A DNA stretch of 64,000 nucleotides from Citrobacter amalonaticus (GCF_001559075.2 NZ_CP014015.2:4154001-4218000), one strand, 5' to 3'. Shown: positions 18,353 through 26,770, counted from the stretch's first letter. Made by a program: numbers and translations. The notes: generated by a model not told the origin, from the letters alone.

Positions 18353-18994
18353 TCAACTGATGTCTGGCGGCAACCCATTGATCTTCGTTAAAATCCCTCG
18401 CTGGAGCTCAATGTGACCGGCGTTTTTTAACTCGGAAAGAAAATGCATGATCCAACTACGGGAAAGTAGGGTTCTGTCCTGAATGTAGGCTAATGCCGTT
18501 GTGTTAAGACGAACAAATTCGGGTTCATCATTCAGCTCAATCAATAATAAAGAGGCGATCTTGAGGTTATCGTTAATCGCTAAAGCCTTATTATAAACAT
18601 TGTGAGCTTGCAATCCCCAGGTCGCGATCGTTGCCAGTTGTCTCCAGAGATTAAACTCAGCAATATATTGCTCAAAAATTTCAACAGGCAGTAAGGCGTA
18701 CTCAATATTATCAATGGCCTGGACGTGCAGATGGCTTTCCCGGTCTACAGGCATTCCCATCCCCACCAGAATGGGAGAATGTAACGTCATCACCGTTCTC
18801 CGATCCCACTGTCGAACAAGGTTACAGTAACCATGAGTAAGAAGAAGAACCTGTCTTTTGCCATCAACGGTTAATAAAATACGTTTATTTTTTTCGCCAG
18901 TTCTAAATTTAACCTTATCTTTCAGATAGTTGATAATGTCAAAAATTTCTTGTGTTGGCTTTGTCTCGCGTATGCCTGAGAGTAAACTACTCAT
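18353..18994 (-). CDS. IprA-like winged-helix regulator
   Basis: 213 residues. The N-terminal two thirds resemble a cyclic-nucleotide-binding beta-roll (ILLTVDGKRQVLLLTHGYC..., LHSPILVGMGMPV). The C-terminus is a short winged-helix DNA-binding region (SRSWIMHFLSELKNAGHIEL). This is the pattern of IprA/YaiV-type regulators, distant Crp/Fnr relatives. A GAGG site stands 5 bases before the ATG. It is convergent with the orphan adhesin and lies between it and the tRNA-Val genes, so it may control the adhesin. No ligand-binding Arg-Ser motif for cAMP is obvious. Target genes are unknown. Confidence 0.72.
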   Translation of the reverse strand: MSSLLSGIRETKPTQEIFDIINYLKDKVKFRTGEKNKRILLTVDGKRQVLLLTHGYCNLVRQWDRRTVMTLHSPILVGMGMPVDRESHLHVQAIDNIEYALLPVEIFEQYIAEFNLWRQLATIATWGLQAHNVYNKALAINDNLKIASLLLIELNDEPEFVRLNTTALAYIQDRTLLSRSWIMHFLSELKNAGHIELQRGILTKINGLPPDIS

Positions 18995-19474
18995 TATAGC
19001 CTCAGAGATAAGTGTTATTGATATCGATTAAAATCAATGGATTAACGATAGCTTACCAAAAATAAATCGCTTCCATGCTATTAGTTATTTGTATCAACAT
19101 CCGGTGTTGAACTACTGACACATCAACCGCAAGAGGTAAGTATAAGACATTTCAGGTTGTTTAACAGCTTTGTAGGTATTTTTATTCATTGTAGGTCGTT
19201 GTTTTAGCAGTGTATTGGCGAGGCTTCTCATTTTAAATAATGTGCATCAATATTTTTATATTTAGACTTTATAATGCGAGCGTAATTTAACATAGTTCTG
19301 CATGATGGAAACGGTGATGGGCTACGTTATTCCAACCGGTGATGCGGTATTGTTGTTTTCGGGTTAAGGGTAAGCGGGCTCAAAACTAACGCAAAACAAA
19401 CGGGAGGTAAGAACGCTAAGGGAAAAGGGAGAGATAACGTCAGAAACAGGCACCACTATCACCAGGCAGTGAAA
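18995..19474. other. Gap between regulator gene and tRNA-Val genes
   Basis: 480 bases, AT-rich on the left and mixed near the tRNAs. It holds the promoter region of the regulator gene and the tRNA trailer. In E. coli ydhR directly follows the tRNAs, so this is the likely border of the accessory patch. I see no integrase gene and no repeat of the tRNA 3' end. Confidence 0.5.
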
Positions 19475-19551
19475 TGGTGCGTCCGAGTGGACTCGAACCA
19501 CCGACCCCCACCATGTCAAGGTGGTGCTCTAACCAACTGAGCTACGGACGC
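19475..19551 (-). tRNA. valW: tRNA-Val (GAC), distal copy
   Basis: 77 bases on the reverse strand, starting GCGTCCGTAGCTCAG and ending in encoded CCA. The anticodon loop TTGACAT gives anticodon GAC for Val GUC/GUU codons. T-arm GGTTCGAGTCC is intact. It is the second of two tandem tRNA-Val genes beside mdtK, as for valV/valW in E. coli; the symbol assignment between the two copies is by position. Confidence 0.96.
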
Positions 19552-19555
19552 AGAA

Positions 19556-19632
19556 TGGTGCGTTCAATTGGACTCGAACCAACGACCCCCACCATGTCAA
19601 GGTGGTGCTCTAACCAACTGAGCTATGAACGC
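19556..19632 (-). tRNA. valV: tRNA-Val (GAC), proximal copy
   Basis: 77 bases on the reverse strand, starting GCGTTCATAGCTCAG with encoded CCA and anticodon GAC. It differs from its neighbour in the acceptor and T stems with compensating changes, so both fold correctly. Only 4 bases separate the two genes, which share one promoter. The same tRNA pair is the insertion site of SPI-2 in Salmonella. Confidence 0.96.
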
Positions 19633-19651
19633 AACGTTGTGTGTGACAACG

Positions 19652-19687
19652 GGGACGAATATTAGCGGCAGAGCCGGGAGGTGGCAA
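19652..19687 (-). promoter_or_regulatory. Promoter of the tRNA-Val pair
   Basis: On the reverse strand TTGCCA (19682-19687) and TAATAT (19659-19664) are separated by exactly 17 bases. A GC-rich discriminator (TCGTCCCCG) follows, the mark of a stringently controlled stable RNA promoter. Confidence 0.8.
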
Positions 19688-19783
19688 GAGGGAAATGGTA
19701 ATTTTCTTCCGGATTTCACTCGATTGCGGAGGAAGTGCGCAAAATGTCGAGAGAATAGCCGCCGGCTGGCGGCTATTGTCGTT

Positions 19784-21157
19784 TTATCGCGCAGCGCGTT
19801 GCAGAATCACCGTTGACGGCTGACGTTGCAGGAAGCGCATCCGCAGCATCATCATAATTGCCGCCGAGGTCAGGCCGATGATAAAGCCCATCCAGAATCC
19901 TGCTGGCCCCATCCGATCCACCACCAGGTCGGTCAGCGCAAGGATATACCCGCTTGGCAACCCCAGCACCCAGTATGCGGTAAAGGTGATAAAGAAAATC
20001 GAGCGCGTATCTTTATAGCCACGCAGGATCCCGCTACCGATTACCTGGATGGAGTCCGAAATCTGATAAACAGCCGCCAGCAGCATCAGTTGTGCCGCTA
20101 ACGTCACCACTTCCGGATTGTCGTTATAGAGCAGGGCGATGTGCTCACGCAGCGACACGGTAAAGATGGCGGTGAGGCACGCCATGCAGACGCCAACGCC
20201 TAAACCGGTACGGGCGGCGGTTTGCGCATCCAGCGTCGAACCTTGTCCCAGACGATAGCCTACGCGAATGGTGACCGCCGCGGCCAGCGACATCGGCAAT
20301 ACAAACATCAGCGAACTGAAGTTCAGGGCGATCTGGTGACCGGCGACATCGACAATGCCCAGTGGCGAAACCAGCAGCGCCACGACGGCGAACAGCGTGA
20401 CTTCAAAAAACAGCGCCAGCGCAATCGGCAGGCCGAGCTGCACCAGACGTTTCATCACGACGTTATCAGGTTTACTGAAGCGCTGTTGATTACGGATATC
20501 GCGCATTGAACGCGCATGCTTCACGTACCAGAGCATCGCGCAGAACATCACCCAATAGACTGCTGCGGTTGCCACGCCGCAGCCGACACCGCCGAGTTCA
20601 GGCATGCCGAAGTGGCCGTAAATAAAGATATAGTTCACCGGGATGTTGACCAGCAGGCCGAGAAAGCCCATCACCATGCCAGGTTTAGTTTTCGCCAGAC
20701 CCTCGCACTGATTACGCGCGACCTGAAAGAACAGATAACCCGGCGCGCCCCATAATAATGCGCGCAGGTAGCCGACGGCCTTATCCGCCAGGGCCGGATC
20801 AATATTGTGCATCGCGTGGATGATATAGCCCGCGTTCCACAGCACAACCATAATCAGCACTGAGACGAAACCTGCCAGCCAGAAGCCCTGGCGCACCTGA
20901 TGTGCAATGCGATCACGGCGTCCGGAACCATTAAGCTGAGCAATCACCGGGGTCAGCGCCAGCAGCAACCCGTGGCCGAACAGAATGGCGGGCAGCCAGA
21001 TGGAGGTCCCAATGGCGACGGCCGCCATGTCGGTGGCGCTGTAACCCCCCGCCATCACGGTATCGACGAACCCCATTGCGGTTTGGGCGATTTGCGCAAG
21101 AATCACCGGTATTGCCAGAGCCAATAACTGACGCGCTTCACTGATATACTTCTGCAC
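19784..21157 (-). CDS. mdtK: MATE multidrug efflux pump MdtK (NorM)
   Basis: 457 residues, the E. coli length. A twelve-helix MATE-family exporter that uses a cation gradient to expel fluoroquinolones, dyes and other cationic compounds. The GTG at 21157 (protein starting MQKYISEARQLL) is chosen because AGGTG lies 5 bases upstream and the E. coli protein starts at the same residue; an ATG five codons earlier lies on top of that site. Family motifs are seen in the first half (QTAMGFVDTVMAGG, NQCEGLAKTKPGM) and its repeat (HQIALNFSSLMFVLP, GILRGYKDTRS). A strong terminator lies in its leader, suggesting attenuation. Confidence 0.95.
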   Translation of the reverse strand: MQKYISEARQLLALAIPVILAQIAQTAMGFVDTVMAGGYSATDMAAVAIGTSIWLPAILFGHGLLLALTPVIAQLNGSGRRDRIAHQVRQGFWLAGFVSVLIMVVLWNAGYIIHAMHNIDPALADKAVGYLRALLWGAPGYLFFQVARNQCEGLAKTKPGMVMGFLGLLVNIPVNYIFIYGHFGMPELGGVGCGVATAAVYWVMFCAMLWYVKHARSMRDIRNQQRFSKPDNVVMKRLVQLGLPIALALFFEVTLFAVVALLVSPLGIVDVAGHQIALNFSSLMFVLPMSLAAAVTIRVGYRLGQGSTLDAQTAARTGLGVGVCMACLTAIFTVSLREHIALLYNDNPEVVTLAAQLMLLAAVYQISDSIQVIGSGILRGYKDTRSIFFITFTAYWVLGLPSGYILALTDLVVDRMGPAGFWMGFIIGLTSAAIMMMLRMRFLQRQPSTVILQRAAR

Positions 21158-21193
21158 GTGTACACCTATCATTTTGTTTTTATTTGAGAGACT

Positions 21194-21217
21194 AAAAAAG
21201 CCGCCACGGGTGGCAGC
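21194..21217 (-). terminator. Intrinsic terminator inside the mdtK leader
   Basis: On the reverse strand GCTGCCA-CCCG-TGGCGGC folds into a 7-bp stem with a U-G pair, followed at once by TTTTTT. It ends only 37 bases before the mdtK GTG and about 25 bases after the likely transcript start, so it must be bypassed for mdtK expression. It is either an attenuator or the 3' end of a short leader RNA of about 50 bases. Confidence 0.7.
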
Positions 21218-21241
21218 AAGAAGAAGATGTAAGGGGAAATT

Positions 21242-21276
21242 TCAGTCTATTGTAGCGATGAATGCTAATTTCACCA
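21242..21276 (-). promoter_or_regulatory. Likely mdtK promoter
   Basis: On the reverse strand TACAAT (21249-21254) is a near-perfect -10. TGGTGA (21271-21276) is a partial -35 at 16-base spacing, giving a start near 21242. The -35 overlaps the left arm of an inverted repeat (CCAGTGAA 21274-21281, TTCACTGG 21301-21308), a possible operator between mdtK and ribE. Confidence 0.5.
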
Positions 21277-21375
21277 GTGAAAAAACAGGTCAAGGGGCAC
21301 TTCACTGGCAACCTGATTTTCCAACTGCTATTGTGGCAGGCAGAAATGGCTTAACTGAATTCAGGAGTTGCAGGT

Positions 21376-22017
21376 ATGTTTACAGGTATTGTGCAGGGCA
21401 CCGCAAAACTGGTGTCGATCGATGAAAAACCAAATTTTCGCACCCATGTCGTGGAATTACCTGAATACATGCTGGACGCGCTGGAAACGGGCGCATCGGT
21501 GGCGCATAACGGCTGCTGCCTGACCGTCACCGAAATTAACGGCAATCGCATCAGCTTTGATCTGATGAAAGAAACGCTGCGGATCACCAATCTGGGCGAT
21601 CTGAAAGTGGGTGACCTGCTGAACGTCGAGCGTGCGGCAAAATTCAGCGATGAGATTGGCGGACATCTGATGTCCGGTCACATCATGACCACCGCGGAAG
21701 TGTCAAAGATTTTAACCTCCGAGAATAACCGTCAGATCTGGTTTAAAGTCCAGGATCCGACGCTAATGAAATATATCCTCTACAAAGGTTTTATTGGGAT
21801 TGATGGGATCAGCCTGACCGTTGGTGAAGTCACCGCGACGCGTTTTTGCGTGCATCTCATTCCGGAAACACTGGAACGCACAACGCTGGGTAAGAAAAAA
21901 CTGGGCGCGCGCGTCAATATCGAAATCGATCCGCAAACGCAGGCGGTGGTGGATACGGTAGAACGAGTGCTGGCTGCGCGTGAAGCGGCGGTGGCGAAAA
22001 CCACCAGCGAAGCGTAA
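21376..22017 (+). CDS. ribE: Riboflavin synthase alpha chain
   Basis: 213 residues. Catalyses dismutation of two 6,7-dimethyl-8-ribityllumazine molecules to riboflavin, the last step of vitamin B2 synthesis (called ribC or ribE in E. coli). It opens with the invariant MFTGIVQG and consists of two homologous lumazine-binding barrels (about 1-95 and 96-195); the second carries FIGIDGISLTVGEV. An AGGAG site precedes the ATG. Divergent from mdtK and convergent with cfa, with a strong hairpin between. Cytoplasmic trimer in known relatives. Confidence 0.97.
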   Translation: MFTGIVQGTAKLVSIDEKPNFRTHVVELPEYMLDALETGASVAHNGCCLTVTEINGNRISFDLMKETLRITNLGDLKVGDLLNVERAAKFSDEIGGHLMSGHIMTTAEVSKILTSENNRQIWFKVQDPTLMKYILYKGFIGIDGISLTVGEVTATRFCVHLIPETLERTTLGKKKLGARVNIEIDPQTQAVVDTVERVLAAREAAVAKTTSEA

Positions 22018-22026
22018 AACCCTCCA

Positions 22027-22048
22027 GCCCCCGCGAGACGGCGGGGGC
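22027..22048. terminator. Bidirectional terminator between ribE and cfa
   Basis: GCCCCCGC and GCGGGGGC form a GC-rich stem with a 6-base loop. AAACCCTCC and GGAGGTTT extend it outward on both sides, giving T-rich ends on both strands. It serves both convergent genes. Confidence 0.8.
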
Positions 22049-22058
22049 ATGAGGAGGT

Positions 22059-23207
22059 TTAGCGGGCTACGCGCAGGCCGTCTTCAACGCCGCGTGAGAA
22101 TACCACCTGCCAGAGCTGAATATCGCGGGCGCGAAACGCGCCGGCGCAGGCGTTCAGGTAGTAGCTGAACATCCGTTTAAAACGTTCGGAATAGTTATCG
22201 GCAATTTCAGGCCAGGCAGCGAGAAAACGCTCGTACCATGCCATCAGCGTCTTGTCGTAATCCGCGCCGAAGTTATGCCAGTCTTCCATCACAAAGTGCG
22301 CTTCGCTGGCGTTGGCTATCTGACGCACTGACGGGAGGCAACCATTCGGGAAGATATACTTATTGATCCACGGGTCGACATTATTGTCGGTTTTTTTCGA
22401 ACCGATGGTATGTAATAAGAACAGCCCTTCGGGTTTCAGATTGCGATCAACCACCTCGAAATAGGTCGGGTAATTTTTAGGACCGACGTGCTCAAACATG
22501 CCTACCGAGACAATGCGGTCAAACTGATCGTGCAAATCACGATAATCCTGCAACAGAATCGACACATCCAGCCCGGCACAGCGGGCCCGCGCCATTTTCT
22601 GCTGCTCGGCGGAAATCGTCACGCCAACCACGCTGACGCCGTAATTCGTCGCCATATAGTGTGATAAACCACCCCAGCCGCAGCCAATATCCAGCACACG
22701 CATACCGGGTTGCAGCTGCAATTTCTCGCAGATTAACCGCAATTTGGCCTGCTGCGCCGTCTCCAGAGTCTCCGCGTCTTTCCAGTACGCGCAGGAATAT
22801 TGCATATACGGGTCGAGCATACGGCTGAACAGATCGTTACCGAGGTCGTAATGCTCTTTACCGACGATCCACGCCCGCTTTTTACTTTGCAGATTGAACA
22901 GACGAGCGGCCGCGATGCGGAGGGTATCTTTGAAATGGTGCGGAAGTTGGTTTTCCAGTCCTGCGCGCAGGACTTTGCTAAAAAACTGGTCCAGCCGATC
23001 GCACTCCCACCAGCCATCCATATAACTCTCACCCAGACCGAGCGACCCCTCTTGTAACACGCGTTTGAAAAAATTGGGGTTTTTGACGCGTATGTCTGCG
23101 GGTGAAGAGCCGTTGATGGCGATGCCCGCGCGGCTTAATAATTCGTTAGTGATACGGTACCAGTCGTCATCCGGTACGCTGACTTCTTCTATACACGATG
23201 AACTCAT
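22059..23207 (-). CDS. cfa: Cyclopropane fatty acid synthase
   Basis: 382 residues, the E. coli Cfa length. Adds a methylene bridge from S-adenosylmethionine to double bonds of membrane phospholipid acyl chains, mainly at entry into stationary phase, which protects against acid. Residues about 1-100 form the lipid-binding N-terminal domain. The methyltransferase domain shows SAM motif I VLDIGCGWGGLSHY near residue 172, followed by the catalytic region VGMFEHVGPKNY. GGAG stands 5 bases before the ATG. The leader holds a sigma-S type promoter and a predicted RydC target, matching E. coli control. Confidence 0.97.
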   Translation of the reverse strand: MSSSCIEEVSVPDDDWYRITNELLSRAGIAINGSSPADIRVKNPNFFKRVLQEGSLGLGESYMDGWWECDRLDQFFSKVLRAGLENQLPHHFKDTLRIAAARLFNLQSKKRAWIVGKEHYDLGNDLFSRMLDPYMQYSCAYWKDAETLETAQQAKLRLICEKLQLQPGMRVLDIGCGWGGLSHYMATNYGVSVVGVTISAEQQKMARARCAGLDVSILLQDYRDLHDQFDRIVSVGMFEHVGPKNYPTYFEVVDRNLKPEGLFLLHTIGSKKTDNNVDPWINKYIFPNGCLPSVRQIANASEAHFVMEDWHNFGADYDKTLMAWYERFLAAWPEIADNYSERFKRMFSYYLNACAGAFRARDIQLWQVVFSRGVEDGLRVAR

Positions 23208-23246
23208 AGTTTCTCCATCACTGGTCGGTGATCAGAACCTTAAAAC

Positions 23247-23254
23247 AGCGTAGA
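23247..23254 (-). promoter_or_regulatory. Sigma-S type -10 box of the proximal cfa promoter
   Basis: The reverse strand reads TCTACGCT, matching the extended sigma-S -10 pattern KCTAYRCT. It stands about 40 bases before the cfa start codon, where the stationary-phase cfa promoter lies in E. coli. Confidence 0.7.
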
Positions 23255-23306
23255 CGCTTTTTGGGCTTTGTGAGAAATCTCACGGAAACATTCCGCGAGT
23301 CTATTA

Positions 23307-23316
23307 TCCGACGTAG
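23307..23316 (-). promoter_or_regulatory. Predicted RydC small RNA target in the long cfa leader
   Basis: The cfa message reads CTACGTCGGA here, 100-109 bases before the ATG. From memory, the 5' end of RydC contains UCCGAUGUAG, which would pair over ten bases with one G-U pair. In E. coli and Salmonella RydC stabilises the longer cfa transcript by pairing about 100 bases upstream of the start codon, so position and sequence agree. The rydC gene is not in this window. Confidence 0.6.
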
Positions 23317-23364
23317 AACAGAGGAAGGGAGGACCCCTTGCCGAAAAGGCCATCCATGGTGAAC

Positions 23365-23384
23365 CGGGAACGCTCCGGTTCCCG
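23365..23384. terminator. Hairpin between punC and cfa
   Basis: CGGGAAC and GTTCCCG pair over 7 bases with a 6-base loop, downstream of punC and upstream of the cfa promoters. No T tract follows on the punC strand, so it is either a weak terminator or part of the long cfa leader. Confidence 0.4.
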
Positions 23385-23498
23385 TTAACACATAATAATT
23401 ATCGTAATTTTAACAACCGAAATTTAGTATAGGCCTCAAAAAACGATGATACAACCAAAAATTGTTAGCCGACTAATTAACGGTGATTATGAGTGATA

Positions 23499-24704
23499 TC
23501 AATGGGATTCGCTGTGGGCAATCCCGCGATTATCCTGCTGCTCACTGACGTTCGAAGGCTGCAGTTGCATCTTATAGCCCAGTCCAGCCAGAACAACCGT
23601 AGACAGCATTACGCTGGTCGTGGTCAACAGCGGTGTGCTGATAAGCCAGGAAACCACCAGGCTTGCCAGGAAGCACAGACCCAATTGCAGGGTATTTTGC
23701 AGGGCCGCGGCACGACCCGTCGCCTGCGGGAATGGACGCAGCGCCTGGGCTACCACAATCGGGTAGATCGCCCCGTTGGCAATCGCCATTACGCAGAAGG
23801 GGATCAGGATCTCTGCAAGCGTGATGTGATGGATGAAACTTGCCGCCCAGGTTGCCACCACGCTCAGCGCATAGATAACCAGCAGCCAGGGCAGGAGCTG
23901 TTGTCCCTGCCATTTTTGCAGCGCGGCGCGACAGCCGTAGCCGCCAATCAGAAACGCGATGGTTTGCGGTACGTAGCTCAGTCCAATTACCGCCGGGCTG
24001 TAGCCCATTTCACTCAGAATAAACGGTGAACCGGTCAGCCACGCAAAGAAGCTGGCAGAACAGGCGGCGTAAATCAGGACGTTGCCGCGGTACGCTTTCG
24101 CGCGCAGCAGCGTGGTGAACGTCAGTTTGTCGTTGCTGTCATCGCGAGCCCGGGTGGTGGGCTTTAAAAACAGCGCGGGCAGCATCAGCAACAGTGTGAT
24201 GAAAAACAGCGTGGCAAAGATCGCCTGCCAGGAAAGATGGGTCAGGATCCAACTGCCTAATAACGGTGCCAGTGCAGGGGACAGCCCAACCAGCGGCATG
24301 ATGGTCGCGAAAATGCGGTTAATTTTATGCGAAGGATAGTAATCGGTGACCAGCGCCTGCCAGATGACGGTCGCTGCGCAGACCCCCACGGCCTGAATAA
24401 AACGCAGAACTAACAGGCCCGTTGCGCTCTCAACCCACAGCATACCCAGGCTGCCAAGAGCGAAGATAGACAGGCCCAGCAGCAGGATCGGTTTTCGACC
24501 GTAACGGTCCGAGAGCGGTCCCCACAGCAGTTGTGCGATGGCAAAGCCTGCTAAAAACAGACTCAGGCTGGCGCTGACGGCAGAGGCCGGTGTTTGCAGG
24601 TCAGATTGAATGGCGGCAAATGCGGGCAAATACATGTCGGTTGCCAGAAAACCCAACACGCTGAGCCCTGCCAGCCAGACTAAAAACCCTTTTCCTGGTT
24701 GCAT
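23499..24704 (-). CDS. punC: Purine nucleoside MFS transporter PunC (YdhC)
   Basis: 401 residues, close to E. coli YdhC. A twelve-helix major facilitator of the Bcr/CflA drug-transporter branch, with motif A GPLSDRYGRKP between helices 2 and 3. E. coli PunC was shown to import purine nucleosides such as adenosine and to be activated by the divergent LysR regulator PunR. Here it is divergent from punR across a 111-base region. The next gene beyond punR is purR, the purine repressor, so the functional grouping is preserved. Bicyclomycin-type efflux is the older prediction. Confidence 0.93.
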   Translation of the reverse strand: MQPGKGFLVWLAGLSVLGFLATDMYLPAFAAIQSDLQTPASAVSASLSLFLAGFAIAQLLWGPLSDRYGRKPILLLGLSIFALGSLGMLWVESATGLLVLRFIQAVGVCAATVIWQALVTDYYPSHKINRIFATIMPLVGLSPALAPLLGSWILTHLSWQAIFATLFFITLLLMLPALFLKPTTRARDDSNDKLTFTTLLRAKAYRGNVLIYAACSASFFAWLTGSPFILSEMGYSPAVIGLSYVPQTIAFLIGGYGCRAALQKWQGQQLLPWLLVIYALSVVATWAASFIHHITLAEILIPFCVMAIANGAIYPIVVAQALRPFPQATGRAAALQNTLQLGLCFLASLVVSWLISTPLLTTTSVMLSTVVLAGLGYKMQLQPSNVSEQQDNRGIAHSESH

Positions 24705-24756
24705 AGTTGTTCTCTAATTTTGATTAATCACACTGGCGCAGAGTGTAGGGAGTGAA

Positions 24757-24771
24757 TTTCGGCTTGTGAAA
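24757..24771. promoter_or_regulatory. Candidate PunR operator
   Basis: TTTC-N7-GAAA is a 15-base interrupted palindrome with the T-N-A layout expected for LysR regulators, in the middle of the 111-base punC/punR divergent region. Assignment rests on position and symmetry. Confidence 0.4.
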
Positions 24772-24815
24772 CGGTAATATTTGTTTATTGCATTCAAAAA
24801 TTTTGTAGGCAGATT

Positions 24816-25748
24816 ATGTGGTCAGAATATGCGCTGGAAGTCGTCGATGCCGTGGCGCGCAACGGGAGTTTTAGTTCTGCGGCCCAGGAGTTGCACCGGG
24901 TGCCTTCGGCGGTCAGCTACACGGTTCGCCAACTGGAAGAGTGGCTGGCCGTCCCGCTTTTTGAACGTCGCCATCGTGATGTAGTGTTAACCCCGGCGGG
25001 CGCCTGGTTTTTGAAAGAAGGCCGCTCTGTCATCAAAAAAATGCAGATCACGCGCCAGCAGTGTCAGCAGATCGCCAACGGCTGGCGTGGGCAACTTCCC
25101 ATCGCGGTGGACAATATCGTGCGACCGGAACGCACGCGGCAATTGATCGTCGATTTCTACCGCCACTTTGATGACGTGGAGCTACTGGTCTTTCAAGAGG
25201 TGTTTAATGGCGTCTGGGACGCGCTGTCAGATGGCCGGGTCGAACTCGCCATCGGGGCAACCCAGGCGATCCCGGTGGGAGGACGATACACGTTCCGCGA
25301 TATGGGTAAGCTGAGCTGGTGTTGCGTCGTTGCCAGTACGCATCCGCTGGCCGCTATGAGCGGGCCGTTAAGCGATGACACGTTGCGCAACTGGCCGTCG
25401 CTGGTGCTGGAAGATACGTCCCGCACTCTGCCGAAGCGCGTGACCTGGCTGCTGGACAACCAGAAGCGGGTGGTGGTGCCGGACTGGGATTCCTCCGCGA
25501 CCTGTATTAGCGCCGGACTCTGTGTCGGCATGGTACCGACGCATTTCGCCAAGCCGTATCTTAACAAGGGGCAGTGGGTCGTGTTAAATCTGGAGAACCC
25601 GTTCCCGGATGCGGCCTGTTGCCTGACCTGGCAGCAGAATGATATGTCACCTGCGCTGATCTGGCTGCTGGATTATCTGGGAGACAGTGAAACGCTGAAC
25701 AAAGAGTGGTTGCGGGAGCCAGATGAGACTCCCGCAGAAGAGGCTTAA
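24816..25748 (+). CDS. punR: LysR-type regulator PunR (YdhB)
   Basis: 310 residues, identical in length to E. coli YdhB and very similar throughout. The N-terminal winged helix-turn-helix (residues about 1-60, FSSAAQELHRVPSAVSYTVRQLEEWL) is followed by a linker helix and a LysR substrate-binding domain. It activates the divergent punC in response to purine nucleosides in E. coli. The stop codon overlaps the purR stop by three bases in convergent orientation, so no terminator fits between the coding regions. Confidence 0.94.
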   Translation: MWSEYALEVVDAVARNGSFSSAAQELHRVPSAVSYTVRQLEEWLAVPLFERRHRDVVLTPAGAWFLKEGRSVIKKMQITRQQCQQIANGWRGQLPIAVDNIVRPERTRQLIVDFYRHFDDVELLVFQEVFNGVWDALSDGRVELAIGATQAIPVGGRYTFRDMGKLSWCCVVASTHPLAAMSGPLSDDTLRNWPSLVLEDTSRTLPKRVTWLLDNQKRVVVPDWDSSATCISAGLCVGMVPTHFAKPYLNKGQWVVLNLENPFPDAACCLTWQQNDMSPALIWLLDYLGDSETLNKEWLREPDETPAEEA

Positions 25749-26770
25749 CGACGGTAGTCGCGGAACGGGCCATCCGCAACGGAGCGGCGCTCCACCAGGC
25801 GCGGGTGGACTTCAATAGACTGCGACTCTTCGCGTTTATTGACGATGCGGTCCAGCAACATATTAAAGGCCGTCTCACCCAGCGAATCTTTTGGCTGGTG
25901 GATAGTGGTCAACGCCGGCGTAAAGAAACGGGCGTTGCGCACGTTGTCGTAGCCTATCAGCGACACGTCCTGCGGGACGCGCAGACCCATCTCATCGGCG
26001 GCGCACAGGGCGCCCATCGCCATGATATCGCCGCCACAGAAGACCGCCGTCGGGCGATGCGCCTGCGACAGAATTTGCTGCATAGCGCGGTAGCCGGATT
26101 CCGGCTCGAAGTCGCCTTGTACAATCCAGTTTTCAGGCACTTTAATCAGCGCTTCATCCATCGCCTTCATAAAACCGGCCAGACGGCCTGCGCCAGTGTT
26201 ACGCTCCATCAGTCCTGGGATCACGCCAATTTCGCGATGTCCGCGCTCAACGAGGTAACGGCCTGCCATATAACCGCCTTCAAAGGCGTTATCAATCACC
26301 GTATCGGTGAAGTCGGCTTTGGCTTCGCCCCAGTCCATCACCACCATCGGGATATGACGATATTCTTCCAGCATTGAGAGCAGGGGATCGGGGTATTCGG
26401 AACACATTACCAGCAGGCCATCAACGCGTTTTTGCGCCATCATGGACAGATAGGCACGCTGTTTTTCCAGGTTGTTCCAGACGTTACCGAGGATCAGGGT
26501 ATAGCCCTTCTGGAAGCAGTTCTTCTCAACCGCTTCAATAATTTCGGCAAAATAGGGGGCTTCGCTGCTCGTCGCCAGCAAACCGATAGACTTGGTATGG
26601 TTGACTTTCAGGCTGCGGGCAACCGCGCTGGGGGAATAGTGCAATTCTTTGATTGCCGCCCACACTGCATTGCGTGTTTCTTCAGCGACGAAACGCGTTT
26701 TGTTAATTACGTGTGACACGGTTGTAGTGGAAACGTTTGCGCGCTTCGCTACATCTTTAATTGTTGCCAT
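25745..26770 (-). CDS. purR: Purine repressor PurR
   Basis: 341 residues, LacI/GalR family. The DNA-binding head ATIKDVAKRANVSTTTVSHVIN and hinge helix (SAVARSLKVN) are those of E. coli PurR. The rest is the periplasmic-binding-like corepressor domain that binds hypoxanthine or guanine. It represses purine and some pyrimidine biosynthesis genes and itself. Two PurR boxes, one upstream and one inside the first codons, show the same dual-operator autoregulation known for E. coli. Tail-to-tail with punR. Confidence 0.97.
   Translation of the reverse strand: MATIKDVAKRANVSTTTVSHVINKTRFVAEETRNAVWAAIKELHYSPSAVARSLKVNHTKSIGLLATSSEAPYFAEIIEAVEKNCFQKGYTLILGNVWNNLEKQRAYLSMMAQKRVDGLLVMCSEYPDPLLSMLEEYRHIPMVVMDWGEAKADFTDTVIDNAFEGGYMAGRYLVERGHREIGVIPGLMERNTGAGRLAGFMKAMDEALIKVPENWIVQGDFEPESGYRAMQQILSQAHRPTAVFCGGDIMAMGALCAADEMGLRVPQDVSLIGYDNVRNARFFTPALTTIHQPKDSLGETAFNMLLDRIVNKREESQSIEVHPRLVERRSVADGPFRDYRR
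26728..26743 (-). promoter_or_regulatory. PurR box inside the purR coding region
   Basis: The reverse strand reads CGCGCAAACGTTTCCA, a close match to the PurR consensus ACGCAAACGTTTGCGT. It overlaps codons for Ala-Asn-Val-Ser in the recognition helix region. E. coli purR has its second operator at the same codons. Confidence 0.85.

Noticed and set aside
16607..19474. Integrated element with att sites at the tRNA-Val genes
   Set aside because: No integrase gene and no duplicated tRNA 3' end could be found in the flanking DNA, so only an accessory patch is claimed.
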